Positions 1 to 8,975 of a stretch of DNA of 64,000 bases are shown one piece after another. This DNA is from DATAEU01 sp046724395 (GTDB taxonomy: Bacteria > Actinomycetota > UBA4738 > HRBIN12): positions 15,792 to 79,791 of the forward strand of contig JBKOWM010000020.1 of the NCBI GenBank assembly GCA_046724395.1. The letters are read 5' to 3'. The stretch's first letter is position 1; each line of letters starts with the position of its first letter. The notes below the pieces were generated by a model, which saw only the letters and a list, made by a program, of their open reading frames with translations, searched no databases and had not been told where the DNA came from. The position numbers were made by a program, and so were the translations under genes.

Positions 1-684
1 CCCCGCCGTCGCGTACCGACCGTCCGGCCACAGGCTCGCCTCGTCGACGAAGCGGCGCGCGACGCCCTCCTCGACAAGAGACGTCGGGTACGGCTCGGGG
101 GCCCACGCCGCGTCGATCCTGCCGAGGCTGAACAGCCGGAGAAGCTCGCGAGGGTCGGCGGTGACGATCGACACGTCGCCGCCCTCGTCGGTGGCCGCGA
201 GCCCGTGCGCGTGGAGCCACGTTCGAAGCACGACGTCCTGCGAGTTCGCAAGGTTTGGCACCGCGACCCGGGCGCCGTGAAGGTCGCGCGGCGCACCGAT
301 GCCCGACGCCGTTCGCACCACCATCGATGCCCCGCCGACCGCGGCTCCCGCTACGAGGGCGACGTCACCCGAGCGCAGAAAGAGCGACGCCGCGGGCCAT
401 GACCCGATGTAGGCGGCGTCGAGCGAGCCCGAGATCATCGCGATGCTGGCCTCGGTTCCGGAGTCCATGACGCTCGTGCGGATCCGGGTATCGCCGAGGT
501 CCCGCTGGAAGATGCCCGACCCCAGCCCGACGTGCGCTACCGCCTGGGTCAGCGTCGGCAATACGCCCAGACGCAGCACCTCGTCGCTCCCCTGCGCCCG
601 CTCCTTCGAACTCGCACATGCGGCGGCGGACACCACGACGAGGACGAGCCCGGCGAGCCCGCGCCGCGGCGTGGAGAGCCGCAT
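1..684 (-). CDS. SsuA/NMT1-type ABC substrate-binding lipoprotein (3' end beyond window)
   Basis: The reading frame runs off the left edge, leaving about 228 N-terminal residues. It begins with a lipoprotein signal: a basic start, a hydrophobic stretch and a lipobox ending SAAAC. The rest resembles periplasmic binding proteins of the NMT1/SsuA/TauA class: LRLGVLPTLTQAVAHVGLG near the N-terminus, a segment describing binding-site insertion (DAAYIGSWPA) and a later RIDAAWAPEPYPTSL. Such proteins bind sulfonates, taurine, nitrate or thiamine precursors outside the cell. Its ATG lies inside the TGA of cysA (TGATG), so it is probably translationally coupled to the sulfate operon. Its own permease would lie outside the window. 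Family assignment is firm; substrate is unknown, sulfonate being the natural guess. Confidence 0.85.
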   Translation of the reverse strand, partial: MRLSTPRRGLAGLVLVVVSAAACASSKERAQGSDEVLRLGVLPTLTQAVAHVGLGSGIFQRDLGDTRIRTSVMDSGTEASIAMISGSLDAAYIGSWPAASLFLRSGDVALVAGAAVGGASMVVRTASGIGAPRDLHGARVAVPNLANSQDVVLRTWLHAHGLAATDEGGDVSIVTADPRELLRLFSLGRIDAAWAPEPYPTSLVEEGVARRFVDEASLWPDGRYATAG

Positions 685-1790
685 CAGGCGGCGGGTGACC
701 CCATCGGCTCGGCGGACACGTCGACGACGGCGGGCGCGTCGAATGCCTTCGCCCGGCGGAGGTCGACCCAAACCGTCGAGCCCTCGGTCACGCCGGTCAG
801 CTCGTCGCGCGGCAGCTCGGCTAGGACGACGTGACCGTCGGGCAGTCGCAGATTGGCACGCGACAGCCACCCGAGCGTAACGAGCCGCTCGACGACCGCC
901 GGAACCGACCCGCCGTTGCGGTCGACGGTCGAGATCCGAACATCGTGCGGCCGGACGAACGCGCGTGCCGGCGCCCCGTCGTCGAGATGGTCGGCGCCCG
1001 CCACGCGGTGATCGCCGAACTGCACGTGCCCGGCGACGACGCGGCCCTGCAAGACGTTCGACGACCCGACGAACCCGGCGACGAAGGCCGACGCCGGCTC
1101 GTTGTAGATCTCGTCGGGCGTTCCGATCTGCTCCACGCGCCCCTCGTGCATCACGACGATCCGATTCGCGAGCTCGAGCGCCTCGTCCTGGTCGTGCGTC
1201 ACGAGCAGGCTCGTGACTCCGATCTCGCGATGCAGCTCGTCCAACCACCGCCGCAGGTCCTGGCGGACCTTCGCGTCGAGCGCGCCGAACGGCTCGTCGA
1301 GCAGCAGCACCTTCGGGCGCGGCGCGAGCGCGCGGGCGAGCGCGACCCGCTGTCGTTGCCCTCCGGACAGCTGATCGGGATACCGGTCCCGGAACCCGGT
1401 CAGGTGGACGAGCTCGAGGAGCTCGTCGATGCGCGCGCGGCGGTCGGCCTTCGGCACCTTGCGGACGGACAGGCCGAAGGCGATGTTCTGCGAGACCGTC
1501 ATGTGGCGGAACAGCGCGTAGTGCTGGAACACGAACCCAACGCGCCGCTCCTGAACCGCCTTGAAGGTGTGCTCCTCGCCCTCCATCCAGATTCGGCCCG
1601 CGGTCGGCTCCTCCAGGCCAGCGATCACTCGCAGGACGGTGCTCTTGCCCGAGCCGCTCGGCCCGAGCAGCGCCGTGATCGCGCCTCCCTCGGCCGTGAA
1701 GGTCACGTCTCGGACGGCCTCGAACGAACCGAACCGCTTCGAGAGGCCTTCGACCCGGATAGGCGTTCCCTGCATCGTCGAGTCGGTCAT
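684..1790 (-). CDS. cysA: Sulfate/thiosulfate ABC transporter ATP-binding protein CysA
   Basis: A 368-residue ABC ATPase that powers sulfate/thiosulfate import from the cytoplasmic face. Visible motifs are Walker A GPSGSGKST (residues 43-51), the signature LSGGQRQRVALARA, Walker B VLLLDEPFGALD, and the H-loop in VTHDQDEAL. A TOBE-like regulatory C-terminal domain follows (about 240-360). The length is normal for CysA. The start codon overlaps the cysW stop as ATGA, and the stop overlaps the next binding protein as TGATG. It is the fourth gene of a minus-strand cysP-T-W-A operon, and the two sulfate-type permeases upstream settle the substrate class. Molybdate or iron ATPases look similar, but the neighbours argue against them. 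Confidence 0.95.
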   Translation of the reverse strand: MTDSTMQGTPIRVEGLSKRFGSFEAVRDVTFTAEGGAITALLGPSGSGKSTVLRVIAGLEEPTAGRIWMEGEEHTFKAVQERRVGFVFQHYALFRHMTVSQNIAFGLSVRKVPKADRRARIDELLELVHLTGFRDRYPDQLSGGQRQRVALARALAPRPKVLLLDEPFGALDAKVRQDLRRWLDELHREIGVTSLLVTHDQDEALELANRIVVMHEGRVEQIGTPDEIYNEPASAFVAGFVGSSNVLQGRVVAGHVQFGDHRVAGADHLDDGAPARAFVRPHDVRISTVDRNGGSVPAVVERLVTLGWLSRANLRLPDGHVVLAELPRDELTGVTEGSTVWVDLRRAKAFDAPAVVDVSAEPMGSPAA

Positions 1791-2647
1791 CTGTGCAGCT
1801 CCTTCTCCTCACGTCGCTTGAAGATCTCGATCCCGGCGAGCAAGGCGATCGAGACGAACGCGAGCGTCAGCGCCACGACATAGCCGTTCGCGTCCTTGTA
1901 CTGCTCGAAGTACCGCAGCACGACGAGCGTCGCCGTCTCCGTCTGACCGGTGATCTGACCGCTGACGATGAGCACCGCGCCGATCTCGCCCAGCGCCCGG
2001 GCCGTCGACAGCGCGATGCCGTACAGGAGTCCCCACCGGATGTTCTTGAGCGTGACCCGGAAGAACGTCTGCAGCGAGGACGCTCCGAGCGTCCGCGCCG
2101 CCTCCTCCTCGGACGTGCCGAGCTCCTGCAGGACGGGCGCGACCTCGCGCACCACGAAGGGGATGCAGATGAAGATCGTCACGAGGACCATCGACGGGAC
2201 CGAGAAGATGATCTGGATGCCTCGGGCCGCGAACCACGGCTCGAACCACCCCTCGCGCCCGAACAGAACCACGCACATCAGCCCGACGATCACGGGCGAC
2301 ACGGCGAGCGGCAGGTCGACGAACGCGCTGAGCACGCGCTTGCCCGGGAACCGGTCGCGCGTCAGCACCAAGGCAACGATCACACCGAACACAGCCGTCA
2401 CGACGACCGTGATCGCGGTGATCACGGTCGTCAGGTAGAACGCGTGCTGGACGTCCGCCGCCGCGAACGTCTCGCGGGCGGTCGACCAACCGGCCTTGAG
2501 ACCCGCCCACGCGATGCCCGCGAGCGGCGCGAGCACGAGGATCGCGACGTAGCCCAGCGCGAGGAACGTGAAGCCGCCGTGGACCAGCCGGCGCCGCGTC
2601 GCGGCCGACAGACGGGATCTCTCCTCCGGAAGCGCGCGGGCGCTCAT
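1787..2647 (-). CDS. cysW: Sulfate/thiosulfate ABC transporter permease CysW
   Basis: An integral membrane permease of 286 residues with about six transmembrane helices. After a basic cytoplasmic N-terminus come hydrophobic segments, then the EAA loop (EEEAARTLGASSLQTF) that docks on the ATPase. The typical CysW segment GEIGAVLIVSGQITGQTET is present. The longer open frame upstream is spurious: the ATG at 2647 overlaps the cysT stop as ATGA and gives the family-typical N-terminus. With CysT it forms the heterodimeric sulfate channel fed by the lipoprotein CysP. Confidence is high because the motifs and gene order are canonical. Confidence 0.95.
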   Translation of the reverse strand: MSARALPEERSRLSAATRRRLVHGGFTFLALGYVAILVLAPLAGIAWAGLKAGWSTARETFAAADVQHAFYLTTVITAITVVVTAVFGVIVALVLTRDRFPGKRVLSAFVDLPLAVSPVIVGLMCVVLFGREGWFEPWFAARGIQIIFSVPSMVLVTIFICIPFVVREVAPVLQELGTSEEEAARTLGASSLQTFFRVTLKNIRWGLLYGIALSTARALGEIGAVLIVSGQITGQTETATLVVLRYFEQYKDANGYVVALTLAFVSIALLAGIEIFKRREEKELHR

Positions 2648-3531
2648 GGCTGCTCCCACCCGTGGCGGCTGCCGAGCAGTCGCTCGGTCACCATCACCAG
2701 GACGAACGACAACGCGAACAGCAATGTCGAGACGGCGGCCGCCTGCGCCGGGTTCACCTGGATGAGCTGCGAGATCAAGACCGAGGCCATGAGCGTCTTG
2801 TTCGGCAGGTTGCCGGAGACGATCACGACCGCACCGAACTCCCCGAGCGCGCGGGCGAACGCCAGCAGGCCTCCGGCGACGATCCCCGGCCGGATCGCCG
2901 GAAACACGACGGAGCGGAAGGTCGCCCACCGTGACGCGCCGAGGACGCGCGCGGCCTCCTCCTCCGCCTCGTCGAGCTCCTGCAGCACCGGCTGCACCGT
3001 CCGAACGACGAGCGGCAGCGTCACGAACAACAGGGCAAGCAGGATGCCGACCTGGGCGAACACGACGTGGACGCCGTGGCGAAGCAGGAACGCGCCGATG
3101 GGCGCGTTGGGACCGTACAGGGCGACGAGCATGACCCCGGTGACGAGCGTCGGGATCGCGAACGGCAGATCGACGATCGTCGAGACGGCCCTGCGTCCGG
3201 GAAACCGGTAGCGAACGATCACGTACGCGAGGAGCGTGCCGAACACGACGTTGATGACGGCCGTGGCGGTCGCCATCACGACCGTGAGCACGAGCGCCTG
3301 CTGCGCGCCGAAGGCGTTCAGCGCGTCTTTCAGGTCCGTGAGCCCGTTCTCGAAGCCCTTGGTGACGACGGCGAAGGCGGGCACCGCCACCATGAGGCCG
3401 AGGTACAGGATCGCCGTCCCGCGAAGCGCCCACCGGGCGCCGGCTCTGCGCGCGACGACGCCCGCCGGAGGACCGGCCGCGCCGCCGCCGGCACGCCGGA
3501 CCTCGGGCGATTCGACCGTCGTCGCGCTCAT
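2644..3531 (-). CDS. cysT: Sulfate/thiosulfate ABC transporter permease CysT (CysU)
   Basis: A 295-residue permease with about six transmembrane helices. Landmarks are the family motif [20 protein letters not shown], the EAA loop [19 protein letters not shown], and [17 protein letters not shown] near the end, all typical of CysT/CysU. The start at 3531 lies two bases after the cysP stop, so ribosome reinitiation is likely. It pairs with CysW. The N-terminal 30 residues are Ala/Gly/Arg-rich and cytoplasmic. Nothing is unusual about length or motifs. Confidence 0.95.
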   Translation of the reverse strand: MSATTVESPEVRRAGGGAAGPPAGVVARRAGARWALRGTAILYLGLMVAVPAFAVVTKGFENGLTDLKDALNAFGAQQALVLTVVMATATAVINVVFGTLLAYVIVRYRFPGRRAVSTIVDLPFAIPTLVTGVMLVALYGPNAPIGAFLLRHGVHVVFAQVGILLALLFVTLPLVVRTVQPVLQELDEAEEEAARVLGASRWATFRSVVFPAIRPGIVAGGLLAFARALGEFGAVVIVSGNLPNKTLMASVLISQLIQVNPAQAAAVSTLLFALSFVLVMVTERLLGSRHGWEQP

Positions 3532-3533
3532 GG

Positions 3534-4640
3534 CTAGCCCTGCACCGACTGCTGCGCCTTCGTGAAGGCGCCGTTGTCGCCGAACACCGTCTGGTCGAGC
3601 TCGTCCCAACCACCGATGTCGTCGGTCGTGAACAGGTCCTGGATCGGCGGGAACATGTCGCCGTCGCCCTTGGCGGCGTCGGCCTGGGCAACCGGACGCT
3701 CGTAGCCGACCGACGCGTAGAGGTCCTTGGCCTCCTTCGTGTGCAGGAACTTGACGAAGGCGTTCGCGATGTCCTCGACGCAGTGGGCCTCGGCGTTCTT
3801 GTCGACGACCGCGACCGGGGTCTGGATGTCGACGGTCGAGGGCGGGATGACCATCTCGTCCGGCAGCCCGGCGGCCTGGGCCTGGAGCACGGCGTACTCG
3901 TAGGTGATCGCGACGTCGCCGTTGCCGGCCTGGAAGTTCTTGATCGAGTCGTTGGCCGACTTGTCCATCACGGTGACGTTGTTGAAGATGCCTTCGAGCA
4001 GCTTCTGCGCGTCCTCCGTGCTGCCCTTGGCGTAGCCCGGAACCTGACCCCGCATGGCGGCTCCGTACGCACCGACGATGTTCCAGCGAGCTCCCCCGCT
4101 CTCGGCCGGATCGGGTGTGAGGATCTGCAGGCCGGGCTGCGCGAGGTCGTCCCAGTTCTGGATGTTCTTGGGGTTGCCGGGGCGCACGTCGAACACGACC
4201 GCCGACGAGGCGACGATGCCGTTCTCCTGCTCGCTCTGCCAGTCGTGGGTGATGAGCCCCGCGTCCTGGATCAGCTGGACGTCCGGCGCGAGCGACAGAG
4301 CCACGATGTCCGCCGGGAAGCCGGCGACGACGTTCTGCGCCTGCGTGGTGCTGCCACCGAACGAGGTCGAGAAGATGACCTGCTGGTCGTCGTGCGCATC
4401 CTTCCATTCCGACTGGAAGGTCGAGATCAGCTTGCCGTAGACGTCGTAGACGTTGCTGTATGCGGCGAGCGTCACGACTGGGCTCTCGCCCGCCGCGCTG
4501 CAATCCGGATTGGCGTTCACGTTGCTCGCGTTCGCCGTGCCGTCGTCACCGGACGAGCACGCGGCGGCGAGCAGCGCGAACAGCGCGACGACGCCGAGGG
4601 CGCGCACGCCTTGGCGTCGGCCGAGGGGTCGGAAGGCCAT
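3534..4640 (-). CDS. cysP: Sulfate/thiosulfate-binding lipoprotein
   Basis: A 368-residue exported binding protein, first gene of the importer operon. The signal peptide ends in a lipobox (LLAAAC), so it should be lipid-anchored outside the membrane. Family landmarks are [28 protein letters not shown] and the late [21 protein letters not shown], which match the CysP/Sbp sulfate-binding family. A good ribosome site (AAAGGAG) sits about six bases before the ATG. Whether it prefers sulfate or thiosulfate cannot be told from the sequence. Confidence 0.94.
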   Translation of the reverse strand: MAFRPLGRRQGVRALGVVALFALLAAACSSGDDGTANASNVNANPDCSAAGESPVVTLAAYSNVYDVYGKLISTFQSEWKDAHDDQQVIFSTSFGGSTTQAQNVVAGFPADIVALSLAPDVQLIQDAGLITHDWQSEQENGIVASSAVVFDVRPGNPKNIQNWDDLAQPGLQILTPDPAESGGARWNIVGAYGAAMRGQVPGYAKGSTEDAQKLLEGIFNNVTVMDKSANDSIKNFQAGNGDVAITYEYAVLQAQAAGLPDEMVIPPSTVDIQTPVAVVDKNAEAHCVEDIANAFVKFLHTKEAKDLYASVGYERPVAQADAAKGDGDMFPPIQDLFTTDDIGGWDELDQTVFGDNGAFTKAQQSVQG

Positions 4641-4838
4641 GAGGCTCCTTTCGGGCGGACGGACGGAAAACCGTGTGGCTCGGTCTCCGGTCGTCCGGTC
4701 AACCGAAAGGGCTGTATCTACCCGGAGCGCCGTTGCGTGCGCGAACCGGGCACGACCTCCGGGTGTCCGGTCGGTCGGCGCATATGCGTATCAGAGGTCG
4801 TTCGGCCTCGTCAACGGTTATGGCCATCCGGCCGGCGC
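4641..4838. promoter_or_regulatory. Leader region between the yezD-like gene and cysP
   Basis: About 200 bases upstream of the sulfate operon. Because sulfur genes are often under SAM riboswitches, I looked for SAM-I and SAM-IV core sequences on the minus strand and did not recognise them. The only clear signal is the ribosome site AAAGGAG just before cysP. Several short self-complementary GGTC/GACC stretches could fold, but I cannot assign a known element. Confidence 0.3.
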
Positions 4839-5015
4839 CTACCGAAGACGTATCTTCTCGGCCATCTCGATCTGGACGACCTTGCCGTCCTGCACGACGA
4901 GCAGCACCGTGCCGAACCGCACCTTCCGAAGCAGACGGACGACCTGCACGATGACCTCCTGCTCGTCCTGCGTGAGCGGGGGAAACTCCTCGTCGGACGG
5001 TGTCTGCTCGGCCAT
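4839..5015 (-). CDS. YezD-like small protein (DUF2292)
   Basis: A 58-residue protein ending in [20 protein letters not shown], the compact beta-hairpin pattern of the YezD/DUF2292 family. These small proteins are often encoded next to sulfate-assimilation genes; their biochemical role is not established. The open frame extends 19 codons further upstream, but I chose the ATG at 5015. It gives the usual family length (55-60 residues), and a -10 hexamer TATCGT ends eight bases before it, fitting a leaderless transcript. It lies upstream of cysP on the same strand, which supports a link to sulfur metabolism. Confidence 0.8.
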   Translation of the reverse strand: MAEQTPSDEEFPPLTQDEQEVIVQVVRLLRKVRFGTVLLVVQDGKVVQIEMAEKIRLR

Positions 5016-5023
5016 GCGCGGCG

Positions 5024-5029
5024 ACGATA
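5024..5029 (-). promoter_or_regulatory. -10 hexamer for the yezD-like gene
   Basis: TATCGT read on the minus strand, eight bases before the ATG at 5015. Transcription would start at or within a base or two of the start codon. Confidence 0.5.
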
Positions 5030-5105
5030 TCGCATCGTCCCAGGCCGCCCGCGGAAAGGCGGCGCTCACCAACTGCGTCTGTCCGGCATCCGCGCGTTCC
5101 CCGGG

Positions 5106-5111
5106 TACGCT
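5106..5111 (+). promoter_or_regulatory. -10 hexamer, leaderless start of the LLM oxidoreductase
   Basis: TACGCT followed by six bases and then GTG. No ribosome-binding site precedes the GTG, so translation probably begins at the transcript's first base. It marks the true start within a much longer open frame. Confidence 0.6.
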
Positions 5112-5117
5112 CGTCCC

Positions 5118-6191
5118 GTGGAGCTCGGCGTCTATTCATTCGCGGAGCTGCATCCCGTCGCCGGGAGCACCGCCCCGGTCTCTCCCGCGCGCCGCTTGCG
5201 CGACCTGCTCGAGGAGATCGAGCTCGCCGACCGCCTGGGCCTCGACGTCTTCGGCGTCGGCGAACACCACCGACCCGACTTCGCCGTGTCGGCGCCCGCC
5301 GTCGTCCTGGGTGCTGCCGCGGCGAGGACGTCAGGGATCCGGCTCACCAGCGCGGTGACCGTCCTCAGCTCCGACGACCCGGTTCGCGTCTTCGAGGCCT
5401 TCGCGACTGTGGATCTGCTGTCGGGCGGGCGCACCGAGATCATGGCCGGGCGCGGATCGTTCATCGAATCGTTCCCGTTGTTCGGCTACGACCTGCAGGA
5501 CTACGACGCCCTGTTCGCCGAGAAGCTGGAACTGCTGCTCCGGCTTCGCCAGGACGAACGCGTGAGCTGGTCTGGACGGTTCCGCCCACCGCTCTCGGGA
5601 CAGAGCGTGTTTCCCAGATCCGTCCAGCAGCCGATCCCCGTCTGGATCGCCGTCGGCGGGAACCCGGAGTCAGCGATCCGTGCCGGACGTCTGGGGCTGC
5701 CGATGGCGCTCGCGATCATCGGCGGGCTGCCCGAGCGGTTCGCGGTGTTTGCGGACCTTCATCGGGCCGCGGCCCGCGAGGCGGGCCTCGATCCGGTTCC
5801 GCGGCTCAGCATCAACTCGCACGGCTACATCGCCGAGACGTCACGCCGCGCGCTCGACGAATCCTTTCCCGGCGTCGCCGCCGCCATGAACAAGATCGGC
5901 CGCGAGCGGGGATGGCCGCCGATGACTCGACACGATTACGAGGCGGGCGCCGGGCTGCGGGGCGCGAATTTCGTCGGCGCGCCGGAGCAGGTTGTCGAGA
6001 AGATCCTGTTCCAGCACCAGATCTTCGGGCATGACCGGTTCCTACTGCAGTTCACCGTGGGCTCGATGCCGCATGAAATGACGATGCGCTCGATCGAGCT
6101 GTTCGCGAACGAGGTCGCGCCCGCGGTGCGACGCGAGCTCGACCGCTCGGCCGTCGAGACCGGGCGGCTACCGGCTAGTCCGGACCCCTAG
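5118..6191 (+). CDS. LLM-class flavin-dependent oxidoreductase
   Basis: A 357-residue luciferase-like monooxygenase fold protein (TIM barrel, FMN or F420). It opens [14 protein letters not shown] and continues with [20 protein letters not shown], the hallmark of this class, then [20 protein letters not shown] and [15 protein letters not shown]. The C-terminal [16 protein letters not shown] is typical of the NAD(P)H-dependent subgroup. The open frame extends far upstream as an artefact of high GC. The GTG at 5118 is chosen because the family N-terminus and a leaderless -10 coincide there. It is divergent from the sulfur cluster. Some LLM enzymes desulfonate alkanesulfonates, but no residue here proves that activity. 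Confidence 0.88.
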   Translation: MELGVYSFAELHPVAGSTAPVSPARRLRDLLEEIELADRLGLDVFGVGEHHRPDFAVSAPAVVLGAAAARTSGIRLTSAVTVLSSDDPVRVFEAFATVDLLSGGRTEIMAGRGSFIESFPLFGYDLQDYDALFAEKLELLLRLRQDERVSWSGRFRPPLSGQSVFPRSVQQPIPVWIAVGGNPESAIRAGRLGLPMALAIIGGLPERFAVFADLHRAAAREAGLDPVPRLSINSHGYIAETSRRALDESFPGVAAAMNKIGRERGWPPMTRHDYEAGAGLRGANFVGAPEQVVEKILFQHQIFGHDRFLLQFTVGSMPHEMTMRSIELFANEVAPAVRRELDRSAVETGRLPASPDP

Positions 6192-6391
6192 CTCGCCCTG
6201 CCCCACCGGCCGCGCTCGTCGCCTTCGTCCGCCGCCACCTCGTCCATGATTGCGCGGAGCTTGGCGTGCGCGACGGGGCGGGTCTTGCGGTTGAACCACA
6301 GCGGCGGATATCGGTCGTCCTCGAAGTGAATCGTGATGTCGTCGTCCTTCTCGATGAGCGTCACACCTATCTTCGCGACTCGCCTGGACAT
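6188..6391 (-). CDS. Hypothetical 67-residue protein
   Basis: A small soluble protein starting [18 protein letters not shown], with a beta-rich N-terminal half ([18 protein letters not shown]) and a charged helix after it. A strong ribosome site (GGGAGGAG) about seven bases upstream supports the ATG at 6391 rather than the longer frame. Its stop overlaps the end of the convergent LLM gene by four bases. I do not recognise a family. Coding is supported by the ribosome site and amino-acid pattern only. Confidence 0.6.
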   Translation of the reverse strand: MSRRVAKIGVTLIEKDDDITIHFEDDRYPPLWFNRKTRPVAHAKLRAIMDEVAADEGDERGRWGRAS

Positions 6392-6547
6392 TCGCGGCTC
6401 CTCCCGAAAGCCGAGCGGCTTCTCCCCGCCTACCCCGCGGTTCTCGCCGTCACACGCCCTCGGATCCGCACGCACGCACGCGGCCGCCGCGGCGGCTCAG
6501 GGTCCCCTCCTACCGGTTCGCCGCCAGCTCGGGAGGATGATGCGGGA

Positions 6548-7843
6548 GTGCCGCGAAGCCGCGACGGCCATGCGCCGCATTCCACTGGGGGGCAGGCATA
6601 CCGCGCCGCGCTCCGCGGGTTCGGCTTCTTCCGGCATCTGGGTCCCGGATTCGTCACGGGGGCCGCCGACGACGACCCGGCGGGCATCGGGACGTATTCG
6701 CAGGTGGGTTCGCTGTTCCGCTTCGACCTCGTATGGACAGCCCCGTTCTCGTTTCCCCTCGCCTCCGCCGTGCAGGAGACCGCCGCCCGCCTGGGGCTCG
6801 CGACGGGCAGGGGTCTCGTGGCGCTCATCAAGGAGCGCTTTCCGCGACCGATTCTTTGGCTCGCGGTTGTTCTCGTCGTGGCCGCGAACACGTTCAACAT
6901 CGGCGCGGATCTCGGGTCGATGGCGGCGTCGTTCCGGCTGCTGATCCCGCTGCCGTACCCGGTCCTCGTTTTCGCGTTCGCCGTCGTGATCCTCGCGCTC
7001 GAGGTGTTGGTGCCGTACGAACGCTATTCGTTGATCCTGCGGTGGCTGGCGCTGTCGATCGTCGTGTACGTCATCGAGCTCTTCGTGATCGACGTCGACT
7101 GGTCGCAGGTCGCGGCGGGATTCATCCCGCGCCTGCGGGCGGACGCGAGCTACATCCAGGCGATCGTCGCGATCTTCGGGACGACCATCTCGCCGTACCT
7201 GTTCGTCTGGCAGGCCGGGGAGGAGGTCGAGGAGCGCAAGGCGGAACGGATCCGCCGCGTCGACGCCAAGGAGCTCCGGCTGATGCGTATCGACGTGATC
7301 TCCGGGATGGCCGCCGGAATTCTGGTGATGTTCGCGATCATGGTTACGTCGGGCTCGACTCTGGGGGCCACCGGCGGCCGGTCGATCCAGACGGCGTCTG
7401 AGGCCGCGCGCGCCCTCGAACCGCTCGCCGGCGGACTGGCGTCGACCGTGTTCGCGCTCGGCATCGTCGGGACCGGGCTGCTCGCGATCCCAACGCTCGC
7501 CGGCTCGGCGGCGTACGCGCTCGCCGAAGCCGCCGGCTGGAAGGAGGGGCTGAGCCGCAAGCCCTCGGACGCTCGCGCCTTCTACAGCGTCATCGCTATC
7601 GCGATGCTCGTCGGGGTAATGCTGAATTTCGTCGGGATCGACCCGATCCACGCGCTCTATCTCTCGGCGGTCCTGAACGGGCTCGCCGCGCCTCCCCTCA
7701 TCCTGATGATGCTCATCCTGTCGAACTCGGCGGCAGTCGGCCGGCGCAAAGGTGGACGGCTGTCCGACGCGCTGGTGGGCATTGCGTTCCTCGTGATGAC
7801 GGCCGCGGCGCTCACCTATCTCGTCGGCCTGCTGACGAGCTGA
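6548..7843 (+). CDS. NRAMP-related divalent metal transporter with atypical metal site
   Basis: A membrane protein of about 431 residues with roughly eleven transmembrane helices. The order matches NRAMP carriers: LGPGFVTGAADDDPAGIGT in helix 1, NTFNIGADLGSM in helix 3, GTTISPYLFVWQAGEEVEE in helix 6. Canonical NRAMP proteins have DPGN in helix 1 and a methionine motif (A-M-P-H) in helix 6. Here these read DDPAG and ISPYLF, so the metal-selective methionine is absent. That pattern belongs to NRAMP-related branches whose ions may differ (hard ions such as Mg, Ca or Al rather than Mn or Fe). The start is uncertain; GTG at 6548 is the first plausible codon after the divergent small gene. Confidence 0.82.
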   Translation: MPRSRDGHAPHSTGGQAYRAALRGFGFFRHLGPGFVTGAADDDPAGIGTYSQVGSLFRFDLVWTAPFSFPLASAVQETAARLGLATGRGLVALIKERFPRPILWLAVVLVVAANTFNIGADLGSMAASFRLLIPLPYPVLVFAFAVVILALEVLVPYERYSLILRWLALSIVVYVIELFVIDVDWSQVAAGFIPRLRADASYIQAIVAIFGTTISPYLFVWQAGEEVEERKAERIRRVDAKELRLMRIDVISGMAAGILVMFAIMVTSGSTLGATGGRSIQTASEAARALEPLAGGLASTVFALGIVGTGLLAIPTLAGSAAYALAEAAGWKEGLSRKPSDARAFYSVIAIAMLVGVMLNFVGIDPIHALYLSAVLNGLAAPPLILMMLILSNSAAVGRRKGGRLSDALVGIAFLVMTAAALTYLVGLLTS

Positions 7844-7855
7844 AGATGCGGGACG

Positions 7856-7884
7856 AAGGGACCCCGGTGCCGCCGGGGTCCCTT
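7856..7884. terminator. Bidirectional terminator hairpin
   Basis: A perfect 12-base-pair stem (AAGGGACCCCGG with its complement) around a five-base loop, with A and T residues at its edges. It lies between the transporter and the convergent trypsin-like gene and can serve both. Confidence 0.8.
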
Positions 7885-7920
7885 TCCCTCCAGCCTCTCG
7901 GTTTTGGCATTACAGCGTGG

Positions 7921-8877
7921 CTATGGCGTGATACCGAACGATGCGAGGAACGCCAGATCGTCCGGCTGGTCGAGCCGGTACGCCCCGCCGACGCCCGTGC
8001 AGTTGAGGTTTTGGCCCTGCCCGAACGACGTCACCGCGAGGACCAGGTGCGAGCTCGTGTCGTCGAACGTTGGGCCACCCGAGTCGCCGAAGCACGTACC
8101 GCCGGGGTGCGGGACGCCCGGGTTGTTCGACAGCACTATGTAATCGTCCGGCGGCGAGCTGTTGAGGGAGTTCAGCTTCACCTCGCCCTTCAGTCGGACG
8201 TCACCGCCCTCCTCGGTGAACGGGCCGCTCTCCGTCAGCCCATACCCCACGACCTCGAAGAGATGGTGCGGGTCGGACTGATACCGGTCGATGTAGTCGA
8301 GCGTGGGGATCGTCCCGTACTCGCCGACGGAAAGCCCGTCGTTCAGGACGACCACGCCGGCGTCGTGCACGTAGAAGAGCTCGTCGTCGTACTGCGGGTG
8401 AGGGTGCGCGGTGCCACGATGCCAATACGGGCTCGCGTTCAACCAGTCGGCCCGGTCCTCATACCGCTGCTGGTTCTCGTCGGGGCCGTAGTTCGAGCTC
8501 GGCGGGAACCCCTCGAAATGCGCGTGCTCGCTGTTGTCGAACCAGATGTCGTTGCCGCCCGATCCGTCGTCGCCGCCCGTCGTGGTCGACTCGCCGTTCC
8601 TGCCGACGCCGAACGTGCAGTGCCCGGCGGTGACGATCACGGTCGGCGACAGCATCGTCGCCGAGCAGGTGAACCAGCCGCCCGGGTCGTTGAAGCGACT
8701 GTCGATGTAGTCCGGGTTGTACCAGAGCAACTCGCCGACGTACGGATGCTCGCCTGCATCGGGTACTCCTGTGGTGATGGCGGACGCAGGAAGGCCTGCG
8801 CCACAGTGGGTCCGTCGCACCGTCGCGCTTCGTTTCGCGTGGGACGCGTCGGTGAGCGTCTCGACTCCCGTACGCAA
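7921..8877 (-). CDS. Trypsin-like serine protease (S1 family), N-terminus unclear
   Basis: Up to 318 residues with a complete S1 catalytic triad: His in TVIVTAGHC, Asp in HDAGVVVL, and Ser in GTCFGDSGGPTF. Two cysteines flank the domain as in secreted trypsins. The mature-type opening PDAGEHPYVGELLWY follows only about 40 polar residues, and no hydrophobic signal peptide is visible in any frame upstream. Either the start codon (TTG as drawn) is wrong, the secretion signal has been lost or frameshifted, or the protein uses another route. The domain itself is convincing; export and activity are not demonstrated. Confidence 0.78.
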   Translation of the reverse strand: MRTGVETLTDASHAKRSATVRRTHCGAGLPASAITTGVPDAGEHPYVGELLWYNPDYIDSRFNDPGGWFTCSATMLSPTVIVTAGHCTFGVGRNGESTTTGGDDGSGGNDIWFDNSEHAHFEGFPPSSNYGPDENQQRYEDRADWLNASPYWHRGTAHPHPQYDDELFYVHDAGVVVLNDGLSVGEYGTIPTLDYIDRYQSDPHHLFEVVGYGLTESGPFTEEGGDVRLKGEVKLNSLNSSPPDDYIVLSNNPGVPHPGGTCFGDSGGPTFDDTSSHLVLAVTSFGQGQNLNCTGVGGAYRLDQPDDLAFLASFGITP

Positions 8878-8975
8878 ACGTACCGAGGAAATCTAGTCAT
8901 CCGCACCGATATTCGGGCGACATCGCCATCTCATACGTTGGCGCCACTCTTCGGCTCCATGTTGGGAGGTGAACG

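Noticed and set aside
831..1883. A 350-codon plus-strand frame opposite cysA
   Set aside because: High-GC antisense frame rich in Arg/Asp/Glu without any recognisable motif.
2644..4503. A 619-codon minus-strand frame that would fuse an unknown domain to CysT
   Set aside because: The first half is a shadow of cysP in another frame. The family N-terminus and the start two bases after the cysP stop place the true start at 3531.
4641..4838. SAM riboswitch before the sulfate operon
   Set aside because: Neither the SAM-I nor the SAM-IV core sequences were recognisable; a covariance-model scan would decide.
3741..6191. An 816-codon open frame on the plus strand
   Set aside because: Only the part from 5118 is the LLM oxidoreductase. 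The rest is antisense to cysP and to the YezD-like gene and has no domain of its own.
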